From assembly GCF_018636735.1 (NCBI RefSeq), contig NZ_CP045200.1, positions 1,364,001 through 1,428,000 of the forward strand: 64,000 nt of DNA, written 5' to 3'. Shown one piece after another: positions 8,663 through 15,942 of this stretch. The notes below the pieces were generated by a model, which was given only the letters and a program-made list of their open reading frames with translations, was not told the DNA's origin and searched no databases. The position numbers were made by a program, and so were the translations under genes. Positions within the stretch are counted from its first letter, which is position 1. The number at the start of each line of letters is the position of its first letter. Origin of the DNA: Erythrobacter sp. 3-20A1M. Lineage in GTDB: Bacteria > Pseudomonadota > Alphaproteobacteria > Sphingomonadales > Sphingomonadaceae.

Positions 8663-9394
8663 ATGGCCGACCAACCCAAACCGCTGATGCCGCACGCGAC
8701 CGCCACCTGGCTGGTCGACAACACCGGCCTGTCCTTCGAACAGATCGCCGAATTCTGCGGGCTCCATATCCTCGAAGTGCAGGCGATGGCGGACGATCTG
8801 GCGGGTAGCAAGTATACCGGCCGCGATCCCGTGCACGCGGGCGAGCTGACGCAGGAAGAGATCGAGAAGGGGCAGAAAGACAGCTCCTATTCGCTCAAGA
8901 TGCACAAGGCCCCGGTCGAAGTCACGCGGACCAAGGGACCGCGCTACACCCCGGTGTCGAAGCGGCAGGACAAGCCCGACGGCATCGCCTGGATTCTTCG
9001 CAATCATCCCGAGGTGACCGATGCGCAAATTGGCAAGCTGATCGGCACCACCCGCAATACCATCGGCGCGATCCGCGATCGCACCCACTGGAACATCCAG
9101 AACATCCAGCCCAAGGACCCGGTAACGCTGGGCCTGTGCTCGCAGCGCGAGCTCGACGCGGTGGTGGCGAAGGCGGCGAAGAAGGCCGGGACGACGGATG
9201 AAGGTCAACCGGTCCCCGTTGCCGATAACACCAGCGACAAGGACAAGCTGATCGCCGAACTGCGGGCCGAGCGCGAGGCGAACGAGAAGGCCGCCGCCGA
9301 AGCCGCGCAGGAAGCCGAAGCCGCCGCCTGGCTGGAAGCGAAGCGTGCCGCCGAAGCTGCCGGAACGTCCGGCGGGGGCGACGAACCAGTCTGA
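8663..9394 (+). CDS. trcR: Cell-cycle transcriptional regulator TrcR (DUF1013)
   Basis: 243-residue DUF1013 protein. TrcR was described in Caulobacter as a conserved alphaproteobacterial regulator that associates with RNA polymerase and influences cell-cycle genes. Residues 1 to about 175 match the family: an N-terminal helix-turn-helix-like part (TATWLVDNTGLSFEQIAEFC), then a second one (GIAWILRNHPEVTDAQIGKL, followed by GTTRNTIGAIRDRTHW). From about residue 185 there is an Ala/Glu-rich helical extension that looks like a flexible or coiled-coil tail. The start ATG 8663 has an AAGAGG ribosome-binding site about nine bases upstream. It appears to be transcribed alone, after the hairpin at 8618 to 8650. 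Confidence 0.88.
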   Translation: MADQPKPLMPHATATWLVDNTGLSFEQIAEFCGLHILEVQAMADDLAGSKYTGRDPVHAGELTQEEIEKGQKDSSYSLKMHKAPVEVTRTKGPRYTPVSKRQDKPDGIAWILRNHPEVTDAQIGKLIGTTRNTIGAIRDRTHWNIQNIQPKDPVTLGLCSQRELDAVVAKAAKKAGTTDEGQPVPVADNTSDKDKLIAELRAEREANEKAAAEAAQEAEAAAWLEAKRAAEAAGTSGGGDEPV

Positions 9395-9457
9395 TCCTGG
9401 CCGGGGCGGAGCGAAGCGCCCTTGCGAAGGGGCGCGGGAACGGGCATCCTTGCTTAC

Positions 9458-11134
9458 ATGGATGTCAGTAAGCTGCCCTATCACCACCCGGTCGCCTGGG
9501 ATTTTCCGCTAACGCCCAAGACCTTGCCTACGCTCCTCGCCGAAGCGGTGGCGCGCGCACCCGATGCGCCATTGGTGGAATTTCTCGGGCGGCGCTTCAG
9601 CTATCGGGAAATGCACGCAGAGGCGCAGGCGTTCGCCGCGGGATTGCGGGCCCGCGGGATCGGGCGGGGCGACCGCGTCGGTCTGTTCCTGCCCAATATG
9701 CCGATCTATGTCGCGGCCTATTACGGCGCGATGATGGCCGGCGCGACGGTGGTCAATTTCTCGCCGCTCTACACGGTGGAGGAGTTGTCGCAGCAGGTTG
9801 CCGATTCGGGGACGCGCTTTCTCGTCACCGCCGATGTCGCGGCACTCTATCCCACGGCCGAGAAGGTGCTGCGCGCCTCCGCGCTAGAGGCGCTGATCGT
9901 CGGGCGGCTGGGCGATGCTCTCCCCACCCTGAAGCGCTGGGCGCTCAAGTTGCTGGGCGGCTCGAAAATCAGCAAGCCCGATTACGGCGACCGTCAGGGC
10001 CACGGCGTGTGGCGTTGGAGCGACCTGTTGACGCATGGCAATGCCGAGCCCGTGGACCTGACGCCCGACGATCTCGCTTTGCTGCAATATACCGGCGGCA
10101 CGACCGGTCGGCCCAAGGGGGCGATGCTGAGCCACGCGAACCTGTCGCTGAACGCGCAGCAGGTCGATGCGATCGATCCGTTCGACGATGGCGACGACGA
10201 CATCATCATGGGCGCGCTGCCGCTGTTCCACGTCTTCGCCAACACCTGCGTGCTCAACCGCACGGTGGTGCGCGGCGGATGCATCGCGATGGTCCCGCGC
10301 TTCGACGCGAAACAGGTCATCGCGACGATCCGGCGCACGCGCGCCACCGCCTTCCCCGGCGTGCCGACCATGTACCAGGCGCTGCTCGACCATGACGATT
10401 TCAGCCGGGAGGCGCTTTCCTCGCTTAAGATCTGCATCTCGGGCGGCGCGCCCCTCCCGGGGCCGTTGCGCGAGGACTTCGAGGAGCGCAGCGGGGTGCG
10501 GCTGGTCGAAGGATACGGCCTGACAGAGAGTTCAGGCGTTGTGTCGACCAATCCCTATGACGGCACGCGCAAGCCCGGCACGATCGGACAAGTGCTACCC
10601 GGCACCGAGATCCTGCTGCTCGACAAGGAAGACCCGACGGTTATCGCCGAACCTGGCGAACCGGGCGAACTGGCGATCCACGGGCCGCAGATCATGCAGG
10701 GTTACTGGAACCGGCCTGACGCGGCGAAGAACGTGTTCGTCATGCATGGCGGGCGGCACTGGCTGCGTACCGGCGATGTCGCGACGCTGGACGAGGACGG
10801 CTTCCTGAAGATCGTCGACCGGATCAAGGACATGATCGCGGTCGGCGGGTTCAAGGTCTTCCCGAGCCAGGTGGAAGAGGTGCTGCTGGAAAACGACGCG
10901 GTGAAGGAAGCGCTCGTGATCGGCGTGCCCGACGATTACCGCGGCGAGAGCCCTCGTGCCTACGTGACCTTGCGCGAAGGTGCCGATGCGACCGGCGAGA
11001 CGCTGCACGACTGGTTGAATGCCCGCGTGGGCAAGCACGAGCGGGTCGATCGCGTGGTGGTGCGCGACGAGCTGCCCAAGACGATGATCGGGAAGCTCGA
11101 CCGCAAGGCGCTGCGAGCCGAAGTGCTCGGCTGA
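9458..11134 (+). CDS. fadD: Long-chain fatty acid-CoA ligase
   Basis: 558-residue ANL-superfamily adenylating enzyme that activates fatty acids to acyl-CoA. The phosphate-binding motif YTGGTTGRPKGA is near residue 211, the adenine-pocket motif GYGLTESSG near 352, and the hinge and signature region LRTGDVATLDEDGFLKIVDR near 440. The catalytic lysine lies in KTMIGKLDRKALR at the C-terminus. The start ATG 9458 (MDVSKLPYHHP) fits the family; an upstream TTG at 9422 would add an unconserved stretch. The gene converges on the bactofilin gene with 13 bases between stops. Confidence 0.92.
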   Translation: MDVSKLPYHHPVAWDFPLTPKTLPTLLAEAVARAPDAPLVEFLGRRFSYREMHAEAQAFAAGLRARGIGRGDRVGLFLPNMPIYVAAYYGAMMAGATVVNFSPLYTVEELSQQVADSGTRFLVTADVAALYPTAEKVLRASALEALIVGRLGDALPTLKRWALKLLGGSKISKPDYGDRQGHGVWRWSDLLTHGNAEPVDLTPDDLALLQYTGGTTGRPKGAMLSHANLSLNAQQVDAIDPFDDGDDDIIMGALPLFHVFANTCVLNRTVVRGGCIAMVPRFDAKQVIATIRRTRATAFPGVPTMYQALLDHDDFSREALSSLKICISGGAPLPGPLREDFEERSGVRLVEGYGLTESSGVVSTNPYDGTRKPGTIGQVLPGTEILLLDKEDPTVIAEPGEPGELAIHGPQIMQGYWNRPDAAKNVFVMHGGRHWLRTGDVATLDEDGFLKIVDRIKDMIAVGGFKVFPSQVEEVLLENDAVKEALVIGVPDDYRGESPRAYVTLREGADATGETLHDWLNARVGKHERVDRVVVRDELPKTMIGKLDRKALRAEVLG

Positions 11135-11147
11135 CCGGCCGAACGGG

Positions 11148-11582
11148 TCAGCTCGCTACGGTGAGCCTGGGCTCGCGCGGCAAATCTTCGCTTGCCTGTC
11201 CGGTCGCATCGCGCGGGGCGAACCGGCCCGCCACGCTGGCACCCTGTTCGATCGTCAGCGTGTCGTAGCGCGCATCGCCCTCGATCGTCGCGCTTTTCAG
11301 AATTACCAGCTCGCTCGCATCGACCGCGCCCTCGATTCGGCCCGCAAGCCGCGCGCTGTGGGCCTTGACCGCTCCGTTGATGACCCCGGTGTCCCCTTGA
11401 ATCAGCGCGGCACAGGAAATGTCGCCTTCCACGGTGCCGTCGATATGCAGTTCGGTCGAGGCGTCGATGTCGCCGGTGATGGTGACGTCGGACCCGATGA
11501 CCGAGAAGCTGCCCGAGCTTTGCGGCTTAGCCATGCTGCCGGTGCGTGCTGGGGTCGGCGCGGCGGGCTTCTTTGAGAACAT
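11148..11582 (-). CDS. Bactofilin (polymer-forming cytoskeletal protein)
   Basis: 144-residue bactofilin. A flexible Ser/Pro/Lys-rich N-terminus (MFSKKPAAPTPART) is followed, from about residue 28, by the right-handed beta-helix built from short repeats such as ITGDIDAS, LHIDGTVEGDI, VNGAVKAHSARLAGRIEGAVDAS and TIEGDARYDTL. Bactofilins polymerise without nucleotide into membrane-associated filaments that localise cell-wall enzymes. Its 5' end overlaps the 3' end of the M23 peptidase gene by 56 bases, the recurrent pairing of a bactofilin with an M23 peptidase that shapes the wall. It is downstream in the operon and probably translationally coupled. Confidence 0.94.
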   Translation of the reverse strand: MFSKKPAAPTPARTGSMAKPQSSGSFSVIGSDVTITGDIDASTELHIDGTVEGDISCAALIQGDTGVINGAVKAHSARLAGRIEGAVDASELVILKSATIEGDARYDTLTIEQGASVAGRFAPRDATGQASEDLPREPRLTVAS

Positions 11583-12767
11583 GGTTGGCCTTCTCCAGAA
11601 ACAGGCGCGGATTGACCGGCTGGTCGTTGATGCGGACTTCGAAATGAAGATGCGGGCCGGTCGAACGCCCGGTGCTGCCGATCGCGCCGATGCGGTCGCC
11701 CGCCTCCACCCGCTGGCCCACCTTCGCGCCGAATTTCGACATGTGCGCGTAGCGCGTCATCAGCCCGTTGCCGTGGCTGATCTCCACCACGTTGCCGTAG
11801 CCATGTCGCACGCCGACGAAGCTGACCCGGCCGGTCGCCGCGGCGAAGATCGGCGCGCCCATCGCGCCGCTGAAATCGGCCCGGCGTGGAAGGCCGTCGA
11901 TCCGTCGAACGGGTCGTGGCGATAGCCGAAGCTGGAGCTGATCGCCGCGCCCATGGTTGGCTTGAACTGCGGAATTCCTTCCAGCCCGGCCTCGAGCGCG
12001 TTCATCCGTACCAGGCTCGCCGCCAGACGCTCGAAGCGTGGATCGAGCGGATCGTCCTTGTTCAGCCCGATCTTTTCCAGCGGACCACCCATCGCCGCGC
12101 CGCGATCGGCGGTGGCGATGACCGTGCTGGGATTGAGGCCGAGCTGGCGAATCGCCTTCGCCGCGCGATCGGAGCGGCCATCGGCGAAGCGCGTCAGCCG
12201 GTCGACCAGGGCGAGCTGGCGCGCCTCGATCGCGACCAGTCCACGCGCTTCGGGAAGCGCGGCGCCTACCTTCGCGACGGTCTCGGTCGTCTCGCTGCCT
12301 TCTGCCGCCGCATCTTCGGTGCGGGCATCCTCGGGCAGGGTGGTGATCACGCTTTCGAGGAAATCCTGCCGCTTCTCGAGGTCATGGGCGACCGATTTCA
12401 GATCGTCGCGATAAGCACCGACACGGTCTTCCGCGGAGGCGATCTTCGCCTCGCGTTCCACCAGCGCCGATCGTTCCGACAAGGTGCGGTATTGCAGATA
12501 GCTCATCGCGCCGAGACTGGCGATGGATGCAACGATCAACGCGATCGCACCGGCGGCGATCATCTTCTGCAGCCGCGCGGAAAGCGTTACGAAACGAACC
12601 TGTCCGTGAGAGCGCATGAAAAACTCGCGCTCCACGAACAATCCGGAAAGCCGCTGGCGAAATCCGCCATCGGAGTGGTTAATAGTCAAGTCGACCCCCG
12701 ACCTGTAATTGGTGTCCAATGCGATCCGCGGGGCGGCTAGCAGCCACCCTGCGAGGGGTCGAATCAC
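11527..12767 (-). pseudogene. M23 family metallopeptidase, frameshifted as read
   Basis: Membrane-anchored LytM-type peptidoglycan endopeptidase split by a one-base frameshift. The first part (12767 to about 11880) has an N-terminal cytoplasmic stretch, one membrane segment (AIALIVASIASLGAMSYL), a periplasmic coiled coil and the start of the peptidase domain. The second part continues in another frame to 11527 and holds GPHLHFEVR with the HxH zinc ligands. The break, near 11878 to 11882, falls inside the other zinc motif, HxxxD: one extra G in the GGG run would restore FHAGADFSG. Everything else is conserved in place, so I read this as a sequencing or assembly error, or a very recent mutation. 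The start is uncertain: ATG 12767, TTG 12689 and ATG 12617 are all possible. It is paired with the overlapping bactofilin. Confidence 0.85.
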
Positions 12768-12772
12768 GATAA

Positions 12773-12784
12773 GCGGTTAACCGC
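12773..12784. promoter_or_regulatory. Perfect 12-bp palindrome between the M23 and nadD genes
   Basis: GCGGTTAACCGC is a perfect palindrome immediately upstream of the longest possible M23 reading frame. Two GAGTC sequences (GANTC, the target of the alphaproteobacterial methyltransferase CcrM) follow at 12786 and 12795. It could be an operator in the divergent promoter region; nothing identifies the regulator. Confidence 0.3.
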
Positions 12785-12899
12785 CGAGTCGAGTGAGTCG
12801 CGGGATGAAGCGACAAATATCTGTCCACCGAACCGATTTTTTTGGAACCAGCGAGCGTGGAGCGCGTTGCGCCCGATTCGTTTCAATGCCCAAGCTTGG

Positions 12900-12940
12900 C
12901 CAAAGCGAACGCTTGCCAGCGCAGCTCGCGTTCGCTTTGG
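12900..12940. repeat. Perfect 12-bp inverted repeat directly upstream of nadD
   Basis: CCAAAGCGAACG (12900 to 12911) and CGTTCGCTTTGG (12929 to 12940) are exact reverse complements separated by 17 bases. A second perfect palindrome, CCAAGCTTGG (12890 to 12899), abuts it. The right arm ends five bases before the GTG at 12946. As RNA it would hide or abut the nadD ribosome-binding site; as DNA it could be an operator. There is no T-run, so a terminator is unlikely. Confidence 0.6.
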
Positions 12941-12948
12941 TAGGCGTG

Positions 12949-13635
12949 GTGACACGCGCAATCCGCATCGGCCTCCTCGGTGGGAGCTTCAATCCGGCCC
13001 ATGGCGGGCATCGCAGGATCTCGCTGTTCGCGCGCGAGGCGCTAGGGCTGGACGAGGTGTGGTGGCTGGTTTCCCCCGGCAATCCGCTCAAGCCCGTGAA
13101 GGGCATGGCTCCATTGGCGGCGCGCTATCGCTCGGCTGTACGCCAGGCGCGCCGCGCACCGATCCGCGTGACCGCGATCGAGCGGGAATTCCATACGCGC
13201 TATACCCTCGATACGCTGCGGTCGTTGTTGCGGCGCTATCGCAAGCGGCGCTTCGTCTGGCTGATGGGCTCGGACAATCTGGCGATATTCCACCGGTGGA
13301 AGGGCTGGCGCGACATAGCGCGTCTGGTGCCGATTGCGGTAATCGCACGGCCGGGTTATGATGCAGCCGCTATCGCCAGCCCCGCGATGGCATGGCTCAG
13401 GCGGTATCGCACGACACCGGCGGCCTTTCGTAAACAGGGGCGGTGGAGGGCACCGGCGCTGGTGATCCTGCGATTTGATCCCGATCCGCGATCGGCCACG
13501 GCGATCCGCCGCGCCGACCCGGACTGGGCGGCCGACTTCGATACCGACGCCGCGCCCCAATGGAGCCTGCGCGATCAGGTGACTCACCGCCCGATTGCCT
13601 CCCTTTCTACATCAACAGCGAGCAAACCCGCGTGA
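12949..13635 (+). CDS. nadD: Nicotinate-nucleotide adenylyltransferase
   Basis: About 228 residues. Transfers AMP from ATP to nicotinate mononucleotide to form deamido-NAD in NAD synthesis. The nucleotidyltransferase fold is clear: GLLGGSFNPAHGGH carries the (H/T)xGH-type ATP site, WWLVSPGNPLK and WLMGSDNLAIFHRWK match NadD-specific stretches. The start is uncertain. GTG 12949 (VTRAIRIGLLGG) gives the usual family N-terminus; GTG 12946 and ATG 12886 are in frame, but the latter would require translating through the long inverted repeat at 12900 to 12940. It begins a plus-strand run with rsfS, rlmH and an EnvC-like gene, a common alphaproteobacterial order. Confidence 0.9.
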   Translation: MTRAIRIGLLGGSFNPAHGGHRRISLFAREALGLDEVWWLVSPGNPLKPVKGMAPLAARYRSAVRQARRAPIRVTAIEREFHTRYTLDTLRSLLRRYRKRRFVWLMGSDNLAIFHRWKGWRDIARLVPIAVIARPGYDAAAIASPAMAWLRRYRTTPAAFRKQGRWRAPALVILRFDPDPRSATAIRRADPDWAADFDTDAAPQWSLRDQVTHRPIASLSTSTASKPA

Positions 13636-13697
13636 GGACTGGCAATTTTCCTGGCGCTTCCCATTTTCAGACCATGACAGGAGTATCGCACTCGCCC

Positions 13698-14117
13698 ATG
13701 ACCAAGGCGCAACCCGCGTCGGCGGCCTCTGCCGACGACACGCTTCGTCCGCCTCTCGCCGATGCTGAGCCCGGCTCGCTGCACGCCCTCGTGCTGGAGC
13801 AGCTCGACGACGATCAGGCGCAGGACATCGTTTCCATCCCGCTGGAGGGCAAATCCTCGATCGCCGATCACATGGTGATCGCGTCGGGCCGCTCCACGCG
13901 GCAGGTTGCCTCGATCGCGCAGAAGCTGGCCGAGAAGGTGAAGCAGCAGGGGTTCGGCCCCGTGCGGCTCGAAGGTCTGCCCACCGCCGACTGGGTGCTG
14001 CTCGATGCCGGTGACGTGATCGTCCACCTGTTCCGTCCCGAAGTGCGCAGCTTCTATAATCTGGAACGCATGTGGGCGTTCGGCGATGCACCGCCGGTGG
14101 CTTCGGGCAACGCCTAG
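13698..14117 (+). CDS. rsfS: Ribosome silencing factor RsfS
   Basis: 139 residues from ATG 13698. RsfS binds ribosomal protein uL14 and blocks subunit joining when nutrients fall. The DUF143/Iojap domain covers most of the protein: LHALVLEQLDDDQAQDIVSI, then ADHMVIASGRSTRQVASIA, then EGLPTADWVLLDAGDVIVHLF and FYNLERMWAF. An in-frame ATG at 13674 is an alternative start; neither has an ideal Shine-Dalgarno. It lies between nadD and rlmH, the common arrangement linking NAD synthesis with ribosome functions. Confidence 0.92.
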   Translation: MTKAQPASAASADDTLRPPLADAEPGSLHALVLEQLDDDQAQDIVSIPLEGKSSIADHMVIASGRSTRQVASIAQKLAEKVKQQGFGPVRLEGLPTADWVLLDAGDVIVHLFRPEVRSFYNLERMWAFGDAPPVASGNA

Positions 14118-14177
14118 CACGTTATCGACCGGGCGGGGCGCGACGCCACCCCCGGAGTCCGACGGTACCGACAAATA

Positions 14178-14600
14178 ACGCTCCTCCACATCATCGCTCG
14201 GGGCAAGATCGCCCGTTCGCCCGAGGCGGAGCTGGTCGCGCGATACGAGAAACGGCTGACCTGGCCGGTGAAACTGACCGAGCTCCCCGAAACCGGTGGC
14301 CGCATTCCGGAACCGCAAAGCCCACACCGCACCGTGCTGCTCGACGAGCGCGGGCGCGACCTGTCGTCCGAAGAACTCGCCCAGCGCCTGGAGAAGTGGC
14401 GCGACGGCGGGATGCGAGAGATACGTTTCGTGCTCGGTGCCGCAGACGGGCATGCCGACGACGAGCGGGCCGGGGCCGATCTGCTGCTCGCCTTCGGCAG
14501 CGCGACCTGGCCGCATTTGCTGGCGCGCGCGATGCTGATGGAACAGCTCTATCGCGCGACCTCGATTCTTGCCGGACATCCCTATCATCGGGCAGGATAG
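14178..14600 (+). CDS. rlmH: 23S rRNA pseudouridine(1915) N3-methyltransferase RlmH, no canonical start codon
   Basis: SPOUT-class methyltransferase acting on helix 69 of 23S rRNA in 70S ribosomes. The C-terminal AdoMet-binding trefoil is present: TVLLDERGRDLSSEELA, then FVLGAADGHADD, AFGSATWPHLLARAMLMEQL and the terminal HPYHRAG. The conserved N-terminal strand LLHIIARGKIARSPEAELV is encoded from 14181, but between the in-frame rsfS stop (14115 to 14117) and this point there is no ATG, GTG or TTG. The codon where Met is expected is ACG (14178), preceded by ATA (14175). The first canonical start is GTG 14268, which would delete 30 residues of the core fold. Either ACG or ATA initiates weakly, or there is a base error. 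Confidence 0.85.
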   Translation, partial: TLLHIIARGKIARSPEAELVARYEKRLTWPVKLTELPETGGRIPEPQSPHRTVLLDERGRDLSSEELAQRLEKWRDGGMREIRFVLGAADGHADDERAGADLLLAFGSATWPHLLARAMLMEQLYRATSILAGHPYHRAG

Positions 14601-14604
14601 CGCC

Positions 14605-15840
14605 GTGACCCGCGCTGCCTACGCCCAAGTCCTACTCGGACTCGCCCTCGTCGGGGCGGTGGCCTTCGTGCCAGCGCTGGAGGCGCAGGAGGATGGCGTC
14701 GCCGGAACCGCGTCCGCTCCGCGTGCGATTCGCCAGGACATCACCCGTGCGCGGGCGGCGGCGCAGGCGGCGGCGGCGCGCAGCCAGCGGCTCGACAGCG
14801 CGGCGCGCCAGGCGCGCGAACAGGCCGATCGCACGCGACAGGAGGCGGCGGCGATCGCGGCGCGCATCCAGCAGTCCGAGGCGCTGATCGAGGCGAGCGA
14901 AAGCCGCCTCGCGTTGGTCGCGCGCCAGCGCGCCTCGCTCCAGCGGCGATTGGCCGAACGCCGGCAGCCGCTGGTAGAGCTGACCGCCGCGCTGCAGAAT
15001 TTCGCCCGGCGGCCGATCATCCTCTCGCTGTTGCGGCCCGGATCGCTGCGCGACACGGTCTATCTGCGCGCGGTGCTGGAAACCAGCATACCGCAGGTAA
15101 AGCTGCGCACCGCTACGCTGCGGCAGGAGATCGAGCGGGGCCGGGCTTTGCAGCAGGAAACGCGCACCGGCCTCGCTCAGTTGCGCAGACAGCAGCAGAC
15201 GCTGGGTGACCAGCGCAGGAAGCTTGCCGCGATCGAGGCGCGCCAGCGCTTCGCCTCGCGCCGCAAGAGCGGCGACGCAGCGCGCGAAACCGACCGGGCG
15301 CTGGCCCTCGCGGAGGAAGCGCGCGACCTGACCGGGCTGGTCGACCAGCTCGACGATGCCGCGGCGCTGCGCAAGCGACTGGCCGCGCTTCCCGGCCCCG
15401 TGATGCGTCCCGGAAATCCCGCCGCGGCGCGGGTTGCGACCGGCACGCCCGCGCCGCGCCTCTCCACCCGCGCGGCTCGGTTTCGCCTGCAACTGCCGGT
15501 GACGGGGCGCACCGTTCTGGGCTTCGGCAGCCCCACCCGGGGCGGCCAACGCAGCGAAGGGGTGACCATCGCCACCCGGATCGGCGCGCAGGTTACCGCG
15601 CCAGCTCCCGGCCGGGTCGCCTTCGCCGGGCCCTATCGCGGCTATGGGCGGATCGTGATCATCGACCATGGCGATGGCTGGACCAGCCTCGTCACCGGGC
15701 TCGGGCGCGCCGATGCCCGGGTGGGGGACGAGCTGGTTGCGGGCGCGCCGATCGGCGTGGCAGGCGCGACCGATCCGCAAGTCACGCTGGAGCTGCGCCG
15801 CGAAGGCGAACCGGTCAATCCGCTCGACCATATCGGATAG
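14605..15840 (+). CDS. EnvC-like murein hydrolase activator with degenerate LytM domain
   Basis: 411 residues from GTG 14605, four bases after the rlmH stop. An N-terminal signal peptide (LLGLALVGAVAFVPALEAQ) is followed by a long Arg/Gln/Ala-rich coiled coil (about residues 40 to 245) and a C-terminal LytM/M23 domain. The zinc ligands are lost: the HxxxD motif position reads SEGVT and the HxH position reads PQVTLELR. This is the situation in EnvC of E. coli, which does not cut peptidoglycan itself but activates amidases at the septum. A role as periplasmic activator is therefore inferred. An upstream in-frame ATG at 14569 would overlap rlmH. Confidence 0.85.
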   Translation: MTRAAYAQVLLGLALVGAVAFVPALEAQEDGVAGTASAPRAIRQDITRARAAAQAAAARSQRLDSAARQAREQADRTRQEAAAIAARIQQSEALIEASESRLALVARQRASLQRRLAERRQPLVELTAALQNFARRPIILSLLRPGSLRDTVYLRAVLETSIPQVKLRTATLRQEIERGRALQQETRTGLAQLRRQQQTLGDQRRKLAAIEARQRFASRRKSGDAARETDRALALAEEARDLTGLVDQLDDAAALRKRLAALPGPVMRPGNPAAARVATGTPAPRLSTRAARFRLQLPVTGRTVLGFGSPTRGGQRSEGVTIATRIGAQVTAPAPGRVAFAGPYRGYGRIVIIDHGDGWTSLVTGLGRADARVGDELVAGAPIGVAGATDPQVTLELRREGEPVNPLDHIG

Positions 15841-15942
15841 GGGCGGGCCCGGCGGTCGCGTGCGCGAAAGCCGTCCCAATCCTCATCTGGCATTCACACC
15901 TCTTGCGCGATACATACCCGCGCCATTCCAGTTGGAGCCGCC

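Noticed and set aside
11527-11862. Separate small M23 gene starting at 11862
   Set aside because: It lacks the HxxxD half of the zinc site and is a direct continuation of the upstream frame; one frameshifted gene explains both parts.
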